A stretch of 7,567 bases of DNA from an uncultured Clostridia bacterium (GTDB lineage Bacteria > Bacillota > Clostridia > Christensenellales > UBA1242), in NCBI GenBank assembly GCA_934749845.1, contig CAKVHQ010000031.1:1-7567 (forward strand). The letters are read 5' to 3'. The translations under genes were made by a program, and so were the position numbers. The notes below the pieces were generated by a model. That model was not told the origin of the DNA. It saw only the letters and a list, made by a program, of their open reading frames with translations, and did not search any database. Every line of letters begins with the position of its first letter. Position 1 is the stretch's first letter. Below are positions 6,248 to 7,567 of the stretch, one piece after another.

Positions 6248-6291
6248 TGCATCTTCGGGGCATATCATGTCCCACTATGGACTTTTTATTT
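6244..6291 (+). terminator. Terminator after the KAP-like gene
   Basis: An inner stem pairs GGGGCAT (6257-6263) with ATGTCCC (6267-6273) through one G-U pair, with a 3-base loop. An outer ATAGTG/CACTAT pairing (6244-6249 with 6273-6278) may stack below a bulge, though the two helices compete for C6273. GGAC and a T-rich tail (CTTTTTATTTT, to 6291) follow. It marks the right edge of the AT-rich island. Confidence 0.6.
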
Positions 6292-6302
6292 TCGCTTCCC
6301 TC

Positions 6303-6331
6303 TTCTATTTTTTGCAGATTTGTGATAAAAT
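6303..6331 (+). promoter_or_regulatory. Candidate promoter of the FAD oxidoreductase gene (extended -10)
   Basis: TAAAAT (6326-6331) is a 5/6 -10 box preceded by TGA (6323-6325), giving an extended -10 element. The -35 at the right distance (TTCTAT, 6303-6308, 17-base spacer) is weak, as is common with extended -10 promoters. The leader to the ATG would be about 37 bases and contains AAGGAAG. Confidence 0.45.
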
Positions 6332-6374
6332 TTAGATGTATTTTTATGAGAAAATTCAGCAAGGAAGTGACGGA

Positions 6375-7567
6375 ATGGAATTTGTAAAATCTGCTGATGT
6401 AGTCGTTATTGGTGGCGGCATTGTAGGTACTGCTGTATTGCGCGAGCTTTCTAAGTATGACCTGAAATGCGTTCTGCTGGAAAAAGAGCCGGACATCGCT
6501 ATCGGCACTACGAAGGCTAACAGTGCAATTCTTCATGCTGGCTTTGACGCGCCGACTGGCAGCCTCAAGGCTATTACCAATGTTCGTGGCAATGCTTTGT
6601 ACCACGAGCTGCAAAACGAGCTGGATCTGGATATTAAATGGACTGGCTCTCTGGTTGCTGCAACCACCGACGAGGAAATGCAGACTTTGCAGGAGCTGCT
6701 GCAACGCGGTAAAAAGAACGGCGTTGAAGGCCTGCAAATCCTCTCTAAAGAAGAAGTTCTCGAGCAGGAGCCGAACCTGACCTCTGTTAAGGGCGCTCTG
6801 TGGGCTCCGAGTGCCGGCGTATGCTGGCCGTTCGGTGCTGCTATTGCTTTCGCTCAATGCGCTGTACAAAACGGTGCAGAAGTTATCCGCGACTGCAAGG
6901 TACTGGGCTTCGTTAAGGAAGACGGCAAAATTACCGGTGTAGAAACCTCTAAGGGCACTATTGCTGCTAAATATGTAGTTAATGCTGCCGGTGTTTATGC
7001 TGACGAAATCGCTAAGCTGGCCGGTGATGACACCTTCACCATCACTCCGCGTAAGGGCGAATATATTCTGTTTGATAAGACTGCTTGCAGCAGCCTGGTT
7101 TACGGCGTGGTATTCCCCACCCCGACCAAAAAATCCAAAGGTATTCTGGTTTGCACCACTACCCACGGCAACACCTTCATCGGTCCTAACGCTAACGAGC
7201 AGGATTCCAAAGAGGATAAGGCTGTTACCACTGCCGGCATGAATGAAATCATTGCTTCTGCCAAGAAGCTGATTCCGAACCTGCCGATGGGCGCAGCTAT
7301 TACCGAATTTGCCGGCCTGCGTGCTGTTTCCAGCACCGGTGACTTCGTACTCGGTCCTTCCGAAAAGGTTGAAGGCCTGTACAATGCTGCCGGCATGCAA
7401 TCTCCTGGTCTGACTGCAGCTCCTGCAGTTGGCGAGCTGATTGCCAACGAAATTGCTCGCGTAAGCGGCGCTGCCAAGAAGGCTGACTTTAAGGCTGCTC
7501 TGCCGAAGCATAAAGCATTCAACTATATGACTGCTGATGAAAAGGCTGCTAAGATTGCCGAAGACAA
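6375..7567 (+). CDS. GlpA/LhgO-like FAD-dependent oxidoreductase (COG0579 type), 5' part
   Basis: The frame is open from ATG 6375 to the window end, giving 397 residues with no stop, so the 3' end is missing. An N-terminal FAD-binding Rossmann motif is clear: VVVIGGGIVGTAVLRELS, about residues 9-26, with an acidic strand end (VLLEKE, 33-38). Further family marks are KANSAILHAGFD (47-58), VVNAAGVYADEIA (201-213), FAGLR (312-316) and the C-terminal FAD loop NAAGMQSPGLTAAPAVGE (337-354). These fit glycerol-3-phosphate dehydrogenase GlpA or L-2-hydroxyglutarate oxidase-like enzymes. In Firmicutes these often end with a BFD-like [2Fe-2S] domain after about residue 400, which would lie beyond the window. 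The substrate is not decided. AAGGAAG (6361-6367) supports the start. Base and codon use (many GCT, CTG, GGC) returns to the host style, in contrast to the island just upstream. GlpB/GlpC partners, if any, would lie downstream. Confidence 0.85.
   Translation, partial: MEFVKSADVVVIGGGIVGTAVLRELSKYDLKCVLLEKEPDIAIGTTKANSAILHAGFDAPTGSLKAITNVRGNALYHELQNELDLDIKWTGSLVAATTDEEMQTLQELLQRGKKNGVEGLQILSKEEVLEQEPNLTSVKGALWAPSAGVCWPFGAAIAFAQCAVQNGAEVIRDCKVLGFVKEDGKITGVETSKGTIAAKYVVNAAGVYADEIAKLAGDDTFTITPRKGEYILFDKTACSSLVYGVVFPTPTKKSKGILVCTTTHGNTFIGPNANEQDSKEDKAVTTAGMNEIIASAKKLIPNLPMGAAITEFAGLRAVSSTGDFVLGPSEKVEGLYNAAGMQSPGLTAAPAVGELIANEIARVSGAAKKADFKAALPKHKAFNYMTADEKAAKIAED

Noticed and set aside
1961..6331. 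TAAAAT likeness at both island borders as a target-site duplication or att pair
   Set aside because: The match is only six AT-rich bases, both copies also look like -10 boxes, and no recombinase gene is present.
6219..7511. Long minus-strand open frame (430 codons) opposite the FAD oxidoreductase gene
   Set aside because: It is antisense to a clear enzyme with an FAD motif and family motifs, its product has no recognisable fold, and it arises from the codon bias of the plus-strand gene. A second minus frame at 7100-7522 is rejected for the same reason.

Overview
The window reads as chromosomal DNA of a Gram-negative (diderm) bacterium with strong Shine-Dalgarno sites (AAGGAGG type). The best guess is a diderm Firmicute of the Negativicutes kind. 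This is an inference: the flanking genes include an LpxT-like lipid A phosphotransferase and a small exported protein, while gene style, strong SD sites and a COG0579-type FAD oxidoreductase look Firmicute. No rRNA or tRNA gene is present to confirm it.

Layout. (1) 1-315: 3' end of a ureohydrolase (arginase/agmatinase/formimidoylglutamase) gene, closed by a strong hairpin at 329-360. (2) 393-953, minus strand: a small exported protein of unknown function with a Gly/His-rich tail. (3) 1104-1841, plus strand: LpxT-like PAP2 membrane enzyme, divergent from gene 2 and followed by a hairpin terminator. (4) about 1910-6291: a visibly AT-rich island with four co-directional genes: a Vsr-type mismatch endonuclease (2000-2422), a C5-cytosine methyltransferase (2448-3452), an Eco47II-like PD-(D/E)xK restriction endonuclease (3449-4270) and, after a hairpin, a 634-residue KAP-like P-loop NTPase (4343-6247) with its own terminator. 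(5) 6375-7567: 5' part of a GlpA/LhgO-like FAD oxidoreductase gene, running off the window. No stretch above 300 bases lacks a gene.

How the genes fit. The methyltransferase and nuclease overlap by ATGA and form a type II restriction-modification pair, probably acting on GGNCC-type sites. The Vsr protein would repair the T:G mismatches left when the 5-methylcytosine made by the pair deaminates. The KAP-like NTPase is the piece the restriction system does not explain. It lacks obvious membrane helices and a recognisable effector domain, and it is placed like an added anti-phage gene, which makes it the best candidate for an undescribed system here. Base composition changes sharply at both island edges (60-base samples: 13 G+C at 5521-5580 against 30 at 6601-6660), yet no integrase, transposase, tRNA or clear direct repeat is seen.
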